DNA of 64,000 bases from Ananas comosus (Eukaryota > Streptophyta > Magnoliopsida > Poales > Bromeliaceae): positions 4,787,504-4,851,503 of the forward strand of contig NC_033622.1 in the NCBI RefSeq assembly GCF_001540865.1. The letters run 5' to 3'. Position numbers and translations under genes: made by a program. The notes under the pieces were generated by a model. The model searched no databases and was not told the DNA's origin. It saw only the letters and a list, made by a program, of their open reading frames with translations. Shown piece by piece: positions 23,285 through 31,772 of this stretch. Numbering within the stretch: the stretch's first letter is position 1; every line of letters begins with the position of its first letter.

Positions 23285-23575
23285 CGGGCGCCCGAAATTA
23301 ACTTCTGGGCATCCGAAACTTCTAGATCAATACAGCACTCCTTCGTTGGTTCCTTCGCCTGCGGTACGATGTGCCCAAACATGGTCCGGCGGACCTCACC
23401 TACCACCATACACGGTCAGCATAGTCGATAATCCCAAAGTGAACTTTCGGGCCCATTTCTGGGGACCCAAAAACAGGATCCGAATTGGCTGCCAGTTTTA
23501 TTTCAGTTCACGTTCAGTTCTGGGCGACCCAAACCATGTTCTGGGCTCCCGAAACTGGCAAACTTCAGTTTTGCT
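23285..23575. repeat. GGGCGCCCGAA-type palindromes in U3 of the outer LTR
   Basis: One good copy, TTTCGGGCGCCCGAAA, at about 23282-23297, and degraded copies (GGGCATCCGAAA, GGGCGACCCAAA, GGGCTCCCGAAA) up to 23560, arranged as in the nested copy. Confidence 0.7.
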
Positions 23576-23710
23576 TATTTGAGTGCGCCGAGTGCGTTTC
23601 CGCATCCATTTTGTGCAAAAACGACTCCAATTCAGTCCGACACTCTCCAGATGTATCGACCAATCGCTAATACTGTAGCCAATCCGATACCAAACCCCCG
23701 GGACACTGCA

Positions 23711-24262
23711 TATAAATTAGAAAATTTAAAATTAGAAATTTATTATTTGTAAACTAAAATTTATAATTTGATATTCGAAAATTAAAATTTGAATTTATAA
23801 AATTAGAAAATTTAAAATTAGAAATTTATTATTTGTAAACTAAAATTTATAATTTGATATTCGAAAATTAAAATTTGAATTTATAAAATTAGAAAATTTA
23901 AAATTTAAAATTTGACATTTAAATCTTAAAATTATAAAATTTAATTTTTGATATTTAAAATTTAAAATTCAAATTTTAAATTTGAAATTAAAAGTTTGAA
24001 TATAAATTAAATTATAAAATTTAAAATCTATGTTGAAATTTAAAATTTTATGTTGAAATTTTAAAGTTAGAACTTGATGCATCTTTGTCCAAGAATGGTA
24101 AAATTCTTTTTTTTTGTTAGAGTGGTTTATAATTTTACTTCATTTTTTGATATAGTTTAACTATATACCAAAAATTACTTTTTTTTTTCTTCCAAACGCT
24201 TCATAGAATAATTTTTCTACCGATGTAGCATAGTTTTAAGGGTATCCAAACAGAGCCTAATT
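23711..24262. repeat. AT-rich repeat block, right half, ending in a MITE-like terminus
   Basis: The first 86 bp or so occur twice in tandem (23711-23796 and following). The AT-rich part then runs to about 24060, followed by T-rich sequence ending in GGGTATCCAAACAGAGCC at about 24240-24257, whose reverse complement begins GGCTCTGTTTGG like many plant hAT-type MITE ends. Together with 17060-17323 this looks like one AT-rich transposon split by the gypsy fragment. Confidence 0.55.
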
Positions 24263-24427
24263 ATACAAGGAGATGCTGGCCTGAGTGAAAGGCTAGGCAA
24301 ACTTCGCCTGTCCTCTACCTGCCAAATGATCACAACTAGCTATGATACTTATGCAGTGAGTACGTAGTACCCTATATTAGTTGGTCTTTAATTATTTTCA
24401 TGTTGTTCTTGTTAGCTCTTCTTCCAG

Positions 24428-25144
24428 GAACCGGTTTTGTGGATTTCTCAGTGCTTAAGATTTATGGGTGCCATCCACGGTCCTTGCCGACTTGACAAGC
24501 TGAACAATGAAAACAACAATCAACCAGATCAGGAGGAAAAACAGAAGGCGTACGAGAGAGCAGCCCAAAACCTAACGATTGCCTCGGTACTTATCGCTAC
24601 CGTGACATTTGCCGCAGCTTTCACCATGCCGGGAGGTTATAAAGCTGACGACCACCCAAACGGAGGCACACCAACTCTAGCAGGAAAATATGCTTTCAAC
24701 GCGTTCATAATCTCGGACTCCTTAGCATTTGTTTGCTCCATCATGGTCACGTTCTTGCTTACGTATGTTAGCTCATTTAGGGCAGATCCTTCTGTTCGCA
24801 TTAAACTCATCATCCGCTCCTCCATTTTCCTATCCGTGGCCATAAACTATATGATGGTCGCATTCGCAATGTCGGTGTATGTTGTGCTGGCTCCAGTTAG
24901 TACTCCCGTTGCCATTCTTGTCTTCATATTCTCTTTCGCTTTGATCCCATTGTCTGCAGGTCCACAAATAGGACAGCTTTACGGTCTGTTAAGCGCACTA
25001 AGGTCCAGACATGGATGGTTCGATCTGAGCTTTGTAATTTGCTATTTCATCTTGGTGACGGTGGTAGAGAGTTTAGTAGTATATGGCAGCATCTTTCTCT
25101 TATCGCTTCTGGCAGGGATTCATCAATCTCATAATTCGCATTAG
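24428..25144 (+). CDS. PGG-domain membrane protein, terminal exon (ankyrin part not seen)
   Basis: The exon is open from an acceptor-like TCTTCCAG at 24420-24427 to the TAG at 25142-25144; the first ATG is at 24464 and would give 226 residues. From that Met, a basic-acidic linker (about 20-36) leads to a hydrophobic segment ending in the signature TMPGGY (residues 54-59). Further hydrophobic segments at roughly 77-102, 110-137, 139-160 and 186-215 make four or five membrane spans. This is the PGG domain found at the C-terminus of plant ankyrin-repeat membrane proteins of the ACD6/ITN1 group, which act in salicylate- and stress-related signalling at membranes. No ankyrin exon is seen upstream, where transposon DNA begins within 170 bp, so it is either the last exon of a gene disrupted by insertions or a truncated copy. 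The frame itself is undamaged. Confidence 0.75.
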   Translation, partial: EPVLWISQCLRFMGAIHGPCRLDKLNNENNNQPDQEEKQKAYERAAQNLTIASVLIATVTFAAAFTMPGGYKADDHPNGGTPTLAGKYAFNAFIISDSLAFVCSIMVTFLLTYVSSFRADPSVRIKLIIRSSIFLSVAINYMMVAFAMSVYVVLAPVSTPVAILVFIFSFALIPLSAGPQIGQLYGLLSALRSRHGWFDLSFVICYFILVTVVESLVVYGSIFLLSLLAGIHQSHNSH

Positions 25145-25468
25145 GTCTTTTTCTTCTCAGTTGTTTGTTGTACTTTTTATTGGTATTTGTTTTTGTACTT
25201 TTATTTGAGTGTCCTTGTTTGTGTTTGCTTCAGGGTCCTGGTTATATGTTTGGGTCAATTATTAAATAAGCTTGTTCGGATTAAAAGCCAGCAGGGCTTT
25301 TAAAGAGTCTGTGTTAAAAAATGTGCCTAGCTAGGGCACTCCTTATTATATATGATGAGTGAAGTTATAAGTTTTCTTGTTTAAATCACATTTTTCCATG
25401 AATTACGTACAAGCAGCCAGGTGCGACGTAAGTATTTTCTATTTAATTCACTTCTTCATCAACTCTTC
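25145..25468 (+). other. 3' flank of the PGG gene
   Basis: T-rich sequence typical of a plant 3' UTR. I see AATAAGC-like polyadenylation contexts near 25265 but no convincing single site. No other gene is seen. Confidence 0.35.
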
Positions 25469-25480
25469 AATTGACAATAA

Positions 25481-25743
25481 GAGCTTGTTTGGTTCATATA
25501 ATTTAGATTCTGAAATCGAATGAGATTCAGTAGTTTCGACAATATTGGGTGGTGTCATTACAGGCGCTTGTAAGCCTACCATCGGCTGCTCATTCCGAAT
25601 TAATAATTATCCTATTCGCGCGATATTCTCCTTAGAGGCCGTGATTGCGGCCAACACTGCATCTAGCCGTGCAGTGCTAGTATGGCATATATATATACAT
25701 ACATATGTATATATATATATGTACATATGAACCAAACAAGCTC
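25481..25743. mobile_element. MITE with perfect 19-bp terminal inverted repeats
   Basis: GAGCTTGTTTGGTTCATAT at 25481-25499 and its exact reverse complement at 25725-25743 bound a 263-bp non-coding element. The terminal sequence resembles Tourist/Harbinger-type MITEs, but the flanks do not show a simple TAA duplication. Instead AATTGACAATAA (25469-25480) is repeated directly on the other side (25744-25755). Confidence 0.8.
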
Positions 25744-25755
25744 AATTGACAATAA

Positions 25756-25799
25756 GAGCTTGTTTGGTTCATATATATATATATATACATAATATATTT
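25756..25799. mobile_element. Start of a second copy of the same MITE, cut by a gap
   Basis: GAGCTTGTTTGGTTCATAT recurs immediately after the 12-bp direct repeat and is followed by an AT tract up to the N at 25800. Confidence 0.65.
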
Positions 25800-25800
25800 N

Positions 25801-26354
25801 TAGATCATCCAGGATGCTCACGGACGGAGATAGAGGTGGCTAGGTAGTAGGTGTGATGGAGGAGGTGGAGGAGCAGCCAGCTCCGGCGGCCGGCGGCGTG
25901 CTCAGGTGGCCGGGGCATGCGCAAGAAAAGCTGGGGAACAAGAGGGAGGCGGCTGGGTTAAGGTTGAGGAAGAGAGAGACCTAGGGTTAGGGTTTCCATG
26001 GAGAAACCCTAAGTGGTCACTTTTATGCAAATGGCCAATTCGCACAAAAGTCCCCCGAAACTCAGTATTTCGTACTAAGACCTTCACATCGCGTGTATTT
26101 TGCGCGTACACACCTTGTCGTCCATTCTCACGCGATTCGGTACATAAAATGTCGGGCTTTTCGCGAAAATACTGTTTCTCCACTTGTGACCCTTCCTCGA
26201 TAATCATGCGATATCAGGAGATCCGTTCGTCAGATTTGCAGACGGATCGCACCAGTGCGATCAGCACGACAGATACATCAAATTCAGGATTTTGTTTTGT
26301 CCAAATTGGTTGCCGATTTGCGACAAAACCTACCCTCAATACATTCACCATAAA

Positions 26355-26422
<68 letters not shown>

Positions 26423-26475
26423 CCAAAGAAACCCCTTTATCTCGAAAATCGTGCATCAGATCTAAAATCCGTCAG
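25801..26475. other. Contig with unclassified, probably transposon-derived sequence; no gene
   Basis: A GC-rich beginning (25850-25930) is followed by sequence without a supported frame, an (AC)n(AT)n microsatellite (about 26357-26420) and 55 bp that recur exactly at 28330-28384. The open frame at 25906-26766 runs through the microsatellite and the N gap and is not evidence of a gene. Confidence 0.4.
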
Positions 26476-26762
26476 NNNNNNNNNNNNNNNNNNNNNNNNN
26501 NNNNNNNNNNNNNNNNNNNNNNNNNNNNNNNNNNNNNNNNNNNNNNNNNNNNNNNNNNNNNNNNNNNNNNNNNNNNNNNNNNNNNNNNNNNNNNNNNNNN
26601 NNNNNNNNNNNNNNNNNNNNNNNNNNNNNNNNNNNNNNNNNNNNNNNNNNNNNNNNNNNNNNNNNNNNNNNNNNNNNNNNNNNNNNNNNNNNNNNNNNNN
26701 NNNNNNNNNNNNNNNNNNNNNNNNNNNNNNNNNNNNNNNNNNNNNNNNNNNNNNNNNNNNNN
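26476..26762. other. Assembly gap (287 N)
   Basis: Unknown bases. Confidence 0.99.
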
Positions 26763-26866
26763 ATAATTTATTCGAGTTTGGATTCGGATAATATTTCGGA
26801 TATTCAAACCTATTGACATCCCTACTCCTTATTCCACTTTTCAATATATAAAAAAAATACGTACTA

Positions 26867-26918
26867 AACACGGTGAACCATTCACCGTGTTTGAACACGG
26901 TGAATGGTTCACCGTGTT
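26867..26918. repeat. Double hairpin / nested palindrome
   Basis: Two 25-bp hairpins, AACACGGTGAA-CCA-TTCACCGTGTT and AACACGGTGAA-TGG-TTCACCGTGTT, are separated by TG. Each has an 11-bp perfect stem and they are exact reverse complements of each other, so the unit can fold as two small hairpins or as one large one. Confidence 0.9.
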
Positions 26919-27629
26919 CAACTTAACACACGCGTCCCGTCCTACCCGCGTGGCGCTGACGTGACGTATGCGTGGCAGGTCCAGAGCCAATTTGCAAATT
27001 TAATTTTGACAGAGCTATTTTTAAAATAAAAATTTGCCGGGGTCTAAATGCAAAAAAAGCCCAAAAAAAAAAAACAGAAGAAATGAAGGGGGAGGATCGC
27101 CCACCCTCTTCTCCTTCGTTTCACCGCCAAATCCCGGCATCCCGCCGCGCCGTACGCGAATCCCCGAGATCGCGGGGGTACGACCTTTTCCCAATCGGAT
27201 CCCGGCGATCCTGTGAAGCCCGCCGAATCCACCAGAGATCTGCCCCGTACACAGATCCCGCGAATCCCGCGCCCCAAATCTCACCAGCGCACCGTCTCGT
27301 TACTCCGCGCCGCTCGCTGAGCCGGAGATCCCGCAAATCCCGCTATCCCGTACGCAGATCCCGGAGATCACGCGTCGGCCGCCGTCAGTCGCGTCAGCGA
27401 ATCTCGAGGGCCATGCTGAAAATCTCGCCATTGTCGCCGCTCGCGAGCCCCGTCGACATCACTGTACACAGATCCCGCAGATCTAGCCGCGGATCACGTC
27501 GAGCCATCTTATCACCGTCGATCACCGGTGGAGATCTGGGGATTTGGTTCCTCGGAGCCCCTATAAAACGGCGTCGGGGAGAGACGAGCGAAGGGGGCCC
27601 AGGGCATACAACCCATCCACACATACACA

Positions 27630-27674
<45 letters not shown>

Positions 27675-28284
27675 AACAGAGTAGGAAGAAGGGGAAGAAG
27701 AAAGAGAAAGATAAGGATAAGGAGAAGGAGAAGTAAAAAAAAAAAGAAAAAGTAATAAATAAAAAAAAAAGAGAGAGAAGGGAAGGCTTGGCGTTGCACA
27801 CCGCCCGTCCAACCCCGCCGCCGCCGCCGCCGCCGTCGACGACGATGGCGCCATCCAACAAAGCAGCACCCACCTGAGGTGGGTGCAAAGATAGTAGTAG
27901 AGTACCATTTTTCTTGAATATATCCAAATGTACCCTAAACTAGAAATCCTAGTAAATTCCATAATTAATTTTCTGTTGAATCATATTTGGGGTAATTACT
28001 TGGTTAGTTTTGTTGCCTACACACAATTATAACTTTATTCAGGAAAATCATCGTAACACCTTTTGTTATCAGGAGTATTTATATATTTTGTTAAAATAAT
28101 AATAATAATAAGTTTTCCACCTTTGAGAAGTCATGCATATGCCTATATTACTATTTTGATTAACCTTTCACAAGTTGCATTATGTTAAACTGTCTCAACT
28201 ACCACCAAGTTTCTTTCCTAACTAGTATAACAAAACTGTGATTTTATACAACTCTGAATAGTTCTGATACAATTTTACTGATAA
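26919..28284 (+). other. Contig with a promoter-like leader; no protein gene supported
   Basis: It holds many scattered GATCCCG(C/G)(A/G) words between 27130 and 27530, a TATA box at 27561, then (GA)n at about 27633-27671, a GCC-repeat and an IR GCACCCACCT...GGTGGGTGC near 27867-27887. A tiny frame starts at 27844 (ten codons). From 27895 the sequence becomes AT-rich and intron-like. It could be the 5' end of a gene or an LTR leader. The 234-residue Arg/Ser-rich frame at 26972-27676 is low-complexity and I do not accept it. Confidence 0.35.
27561..27568 (+). promoter_or_regulatory. TATA-box candidate
   Basis: CTATAAAA preceded by GC-rich DNA and followed 60-70 bp later by a (GA)n leader-like tract, a common plant promoter arrangement. 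There is no supporting gene model. Confidence 0.4.
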
Positions 28285-28285
28285 N

Positions 28286-28331
<46 letters not shown>

Positions 28332-28384
28332 CCAAAGAAACCCCTTTATCTCGAAAATCGTGCATCAGATCTAAAATCCGTCAG
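28286..28384. repeat. (AT)n plus 55-bp duplicate of the contig end at 26421-26475
   Basis: After the single N at 28285 comes (AT)n, then a 55-bp sequence beginning AACCAAAGAAACCCC and ending AAAATCCGTCAG that is identical to the last 55 bp before the gap at 26476. Confidence 0.9.
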
Positions 28385-28654
28385 CGCCATTGGTTCCAGA
28401 ATAGCTGAACTGGTCGAAACAAGCAATTGGATCGCTATGATCGGAGTCCGATACGCACCAGAAGCCAACTCTACTCCGTGGCTTCTCCGAAAAATCGGAG
28501 TTACTATTCACTTAAGTGAATACTAATGATCGCGTAACTTCTCCGTTCTAACTCGTTTTCTTCTGAAACTTGAAAAGTACTTATGTAATTAAATTACACA
28601 CAAAAACATCGTCGACAGAGAGTTCAGCTACACTGTCAAAATCTCAGTCCTTAC
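28385..28654. other. No gene seen; sequence leading into a gypsy fragment
   Basis: No coding signal. It shows paired CGGAGT/ACTCCG words and joins gag-like sequence at about 28655. Confidence 0.35.
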
Positions 28655-29770
28655 AAGATCGCTCGGTAGCAGGAGTTCTCCCACATCATTGACTGTGTCC
28701 CGGATGTTGTTTGGGATGACCGGGACCGGGCCGATTGGTTCTTGCGAAGACTTTGACCGAGAATTTATAGGGTCGTGCAGATTCTCAAGCTCACGACCTT
28801 TGTTGAGGTCTTTGATAGAGCCTTGTGGGCAGAGCACGGCGATGCCCACGTACGTGAGGAGCGCGAGTCCTCAGCCAAGTCAAGGGACAAGAGCAAGAAG
28901 CGGGCAACGGGCGGCCTCTCGGTATCCTCAACAGCAGTCGAAGAACGGGAGGACTTCCCGATGCGTGATTTGCGGCGGCAATCATCGATCGTCGGCTTGC
29001 CCGCAAGGCGAAGGAACGTGCTTCAAGTGCGGTCAAGCGGGACATATGATTCGTGAGTGCCCGAGATGGGCGTCATTTGCACCGACGGCGGCATTAGTTC
29101 CTTCTACCCGCAGACAGCTTGCGGGGTTACCACCGGCGATGTCGGTTGGGCGCTCATCTTCATCGCGTCAGCCGAAGGCATCTAGAGCACCGAGTAGGCA
29201 AATTTTTGCCACTCAGGTGAAGGAGCTGATTGCCGTCCCCGATGACGTCGTGGCAGGTATTATCTTGATCAATGGCACTAGAGCTAAAGCTTTATTCGAC
29301 ACGGGTGCATCGCATTCATTCATAGGTGCATCATTTGCGAAAACTCATGACATAGAGATCATGCATAACGAGGACTATTGGTCAGTGAGTACACTTGAGC
29401 ATTCGTTCCGTGTCCATGATGAGTACTTAGCTTGTTCGGTACAGATAGGTGATTGGATCATGCTGATAGACCTATTGGTGTTAAACCAGATGTGGGGCTT
29501 CGATGTAATCTTGGGGATCAATTGGATCTCCAAGTATTATGCCGTGATAGATTGTGAAAGCAGGGTGATCACGTTCCGTGAGCCTAATCAAGAAGAGTTA
29601 GTGTACCGGGCATGTAAAAGCAAGCGCTTCGCGGCAACCGTATCAGCGGCGAGAGTGAGAAAAATGATTAAGGGTGGATGTGTAGCCTACCTGGCGGCAA
29701 TGGTAGAAGCCCAAAAGGAGCACCCGGAGCTTAGTGGTATTTGGGTAGCGTGTGAGTTTTCGGATGTATT
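28655..29770 (+). pseudogene. gypsy gag C-terminus, zinc knuckle and aspartic protease (broken)
   Basis: Gag-like sequence is readable only by switching frames near 28775 and 28880. From there one frame holds the CCHC zinc knuckle CFKCGQAGHMIREC (about 29017-29058) and an aspartic protease with the active-site motif LFDTGASHSFIG (about 29291-29326), followed by the ILGINWIS motif (about 29510-29533). The protease catalytic triad is intact here, unlike in the element at 45491. The junction to reverse transcriptase at about 29770 lacks some 20 residues present in the sister element, pointing to an internal deletion. The 5' half of gag, the PBS and the 5' LTR are absent. Confidence 0.82.
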
Positions 29771-29776
29771 CCCGGG

Positions 29777-30397
29777 GTGGTGCCAATTTCGAAGGCTCCA
29801 TATAGAATGGCACCGACGGAGCTAAAAGAGCTAAAGGCGCAGTTGCAAGACTTGCTCGATAAAGGCTTTGTGAGGCCGAGCGTGTCACCGTGGGGAGCTC
29901 CAGTGCTATTTGTGAGGAAAAAGGATGGCTCATTTCGATTCTGCGTGGATTACCGCGAGTTGAACAAGGTCACAGTTAAGAACAAGTACTCATTGCCAAG
30001 GATTGATGATTTATTCGATCAGTTGAAAGGGTTGAGGGTGTACTCGAAGATAGATCTTCAATCGGGGTATCATCAGTTGAAGATACGGCCCAAGGATGTG
30101 CACAAAACGGCGTATCGTACGCGGTATGGCCATTATGAGTTCACGGTTATGCCGTTTGGGCTTACTAATATCCCGGCAGCATTCATGGACTTGATGAATA
30201 GGGTCTTTCGACCGTTGCTAAATCGGTGCGTCGTGGTGTTCATTGACGACGTGTTGGTCTATTCATGGAGTGAGGAAGAACATGAGGAGCACTTGAGGAC
30301 CGTGTTGGAAATACTACGCAAAGAGAAGCTTTATGCAAAATTAAAGAAGTGCGAATTTTGGCTTTCGGAGGTTACCTTCCTAGGCCACGTGATTTAG
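29777..30397 (+). pseudogene. gypsy reverse transcriptase domain (fragment of pol)
   Basis: About 206 residues of an uninterrupted gypsy RT. The motifs are in order: [20 protein letters not shown], the [13 protein letters not shown] segment, [22 protein letters not shown] and the catalytic [11 protein letters not shown] with its two aspartates. It ends at a TAG inside the GHVI motif, where the family continues. It copies element RNA into DNA in active relatives; here the surrounding frame is broken, so no active polyprotein is expected. Confidence 0.88.
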
Positions 30398-31020
30398 GGT
30401 GAAGGCATCTTGGTGGATCCGATGAAAGTAGAGGCAATTAAAGATTGGCCTCACCTGACGGGTGTAGCGGAGGTCCGCAGTTTCCTTGGACTAGCGGACT
30501 ACTACCGGCGGTTCATGGAAGGGTTCGCCAAATAAACCACTCTACTAACGCACCTCACACACAAGGGAGTGAAGTATGTTTGGAGCGACGATTGCGATCG
30601 GAGCTTCGAGGAGTTAAAGAAAAGGTTGACATCGACCCCGGTGCTTGCTCTACCGACGCCGTGGGAGACTTTTGTAGTATACAGTTATGCTTCATATATC
30701 GGTCTCGGGTGTGTCTTGATGTAAAATGGCCGAATTATAGTTTATGCTTCGTGCCAATTGAAGAGATATGAAAAGAACTACCCGATTCATGATCTAGAGT
30801 TAGTGGCGGTTATTTTCGCGCTAAAGTTATGGAGGCATTACTTGTATGATGAACACTGTGAGATCTACACGGATCACAAAAGCCGTAAATATTTGTTCAC
30901 CCAAAAAGAGTTGAACACAACAACGGCGGTGGTTAGAGTTATTAAAAGATTACGACGTTACTATTCTATACCACCCCGAGAAGGCAATTGTCGGGGCCGA
31001 TGCACTTAGTAGAAAATCGG
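30398..31020 (+). pseudogene. gypsy RT thumb and RNase H (broken)
   Basis: The RT connection ([20 protein letters not shown] at about 30468-30527) and RNase H ([20 protein letters not shown], then IYTDHKS near 30870) are recognisable across stops at 30533 and about 30723 and a frameshift near 30930. The RNase H tail that normally ends in a DALSRK-like motif is out of frame at about 31000. Confidence 0.8.
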
Positions 31021-31772
31021 GGGAAAACTTGGCTTCGGCAATTATACCCCAACCGTTGTTGCAAAAGGAGATGTAATGGCTCGGATTAGTAGTAGTAGTG
31101 CCGGGAGTGCCGGATACACTTGCCGTGTTGGTGGTACAATCGATCTTGTTGGAGAGGATAAAAGAGTTGCAAGCTTCCGATGAGTATCTCCAAAAGGTGC
31201 GTGGAGAAGTTGAGAGCGGTAGTGTCGATAATTTTGGCGTTGGGACCGACGACACCCTTCGATTCCGAAATCGATGGTGTGTTCCCAAGAACGAGGACAT
31301 TCGAAAGGCGATTATGCAAGAAGCGCATCAATTTTCTTATAGTATTCACCCGGGCGGCATCAAGATTTACCAAGATTTAAAAGTGCACTATTGGTGGCCG
31401 AGCATGAAGAAAGACATTGGAGAGTTCGTGGCACAATGTCTTACGTGCCAACAAGTAAAAGCGGAGCGGCGGTTTCCGGCGAAAAAATTGCAAATCTTAC
31501 CTATACCCGTTTGGAAATGAAAAAATATCGCTATGGTCTTCGTGACCGGTTTCCCCCGATCTCAAGGTGGACATGACGCAATTTGGGTGATAGTAGACCG
31601 GTTGACGAAGTAGGTGCATTTCCTACCGATTCATATTACATGGTCGGGGGACAAGTTGGCTCAAGTATACATGGACGAGGATGTGAGACTTCATGAGGTT
31701 CCGGTATCAATTGTATCGGATCGGGACCCGAGATTCACATCTCACTTTTGGAGGAGTCTACGGGAGGCATTG
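31021..31772 (+). pseudogene. gypsy integrase, zinc-binding and partial catalytic core, cut by an LTR
   Basis: The HHCC zinc-binding module is clear between about 31322 and 31455 (HQFSYSIHPGGIK ... CLTCQQVKAE). The core then appears in another frame (IVDRLTK near 31590, a stop at about 31610, then [17 protein letters not shown] at about 31708-31758), carrying the second catalytic aspartate. The reading ends at 31772, where the LTR starting TGTAACATACC is inserted; the last catalytic glutamate and the C-terminal part are missing. Confidence 0.82.

Larger units (their letters stand above)
18709..23710 (-). mobile_element. 5' LTR of minus-strand gypsy element, split by a nested solo LTR
   Basis: The minus-strand LTR start is TGCAGTGTCCCGGGGG at 23710 and its end is ...GGCGTGACA at 18709. 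After removing the nested insertion (18931-21529) the LTR is about 2.4 kb and is continuous: GCTCTAGCGAGAC at 18918-18930 resumes at 21530 with the sequence that follows the corresponding CTCGCTCTGGCGAG in the nested copy. It contains U3 palindromes of the GGGCGCCCGA type near 23285-23570, a TATA box at 23204-23213 and CTCCGGAG at 22018-22025. Confidence 0.8.

Noticed and set aside
25906..26766. A 286-codon frame
   Set aside because: It crosses an (AC)n(AT)n microsatellite and an N gap, and has no recognisable domain.
26972..27676. A 234-codon Arg/Ser/Pro-rich frame
   Set aside because: GC-rich low-complexity sequence with repeated GATCCCG words ending in (GA)n; other frames of the same DNA are also open.
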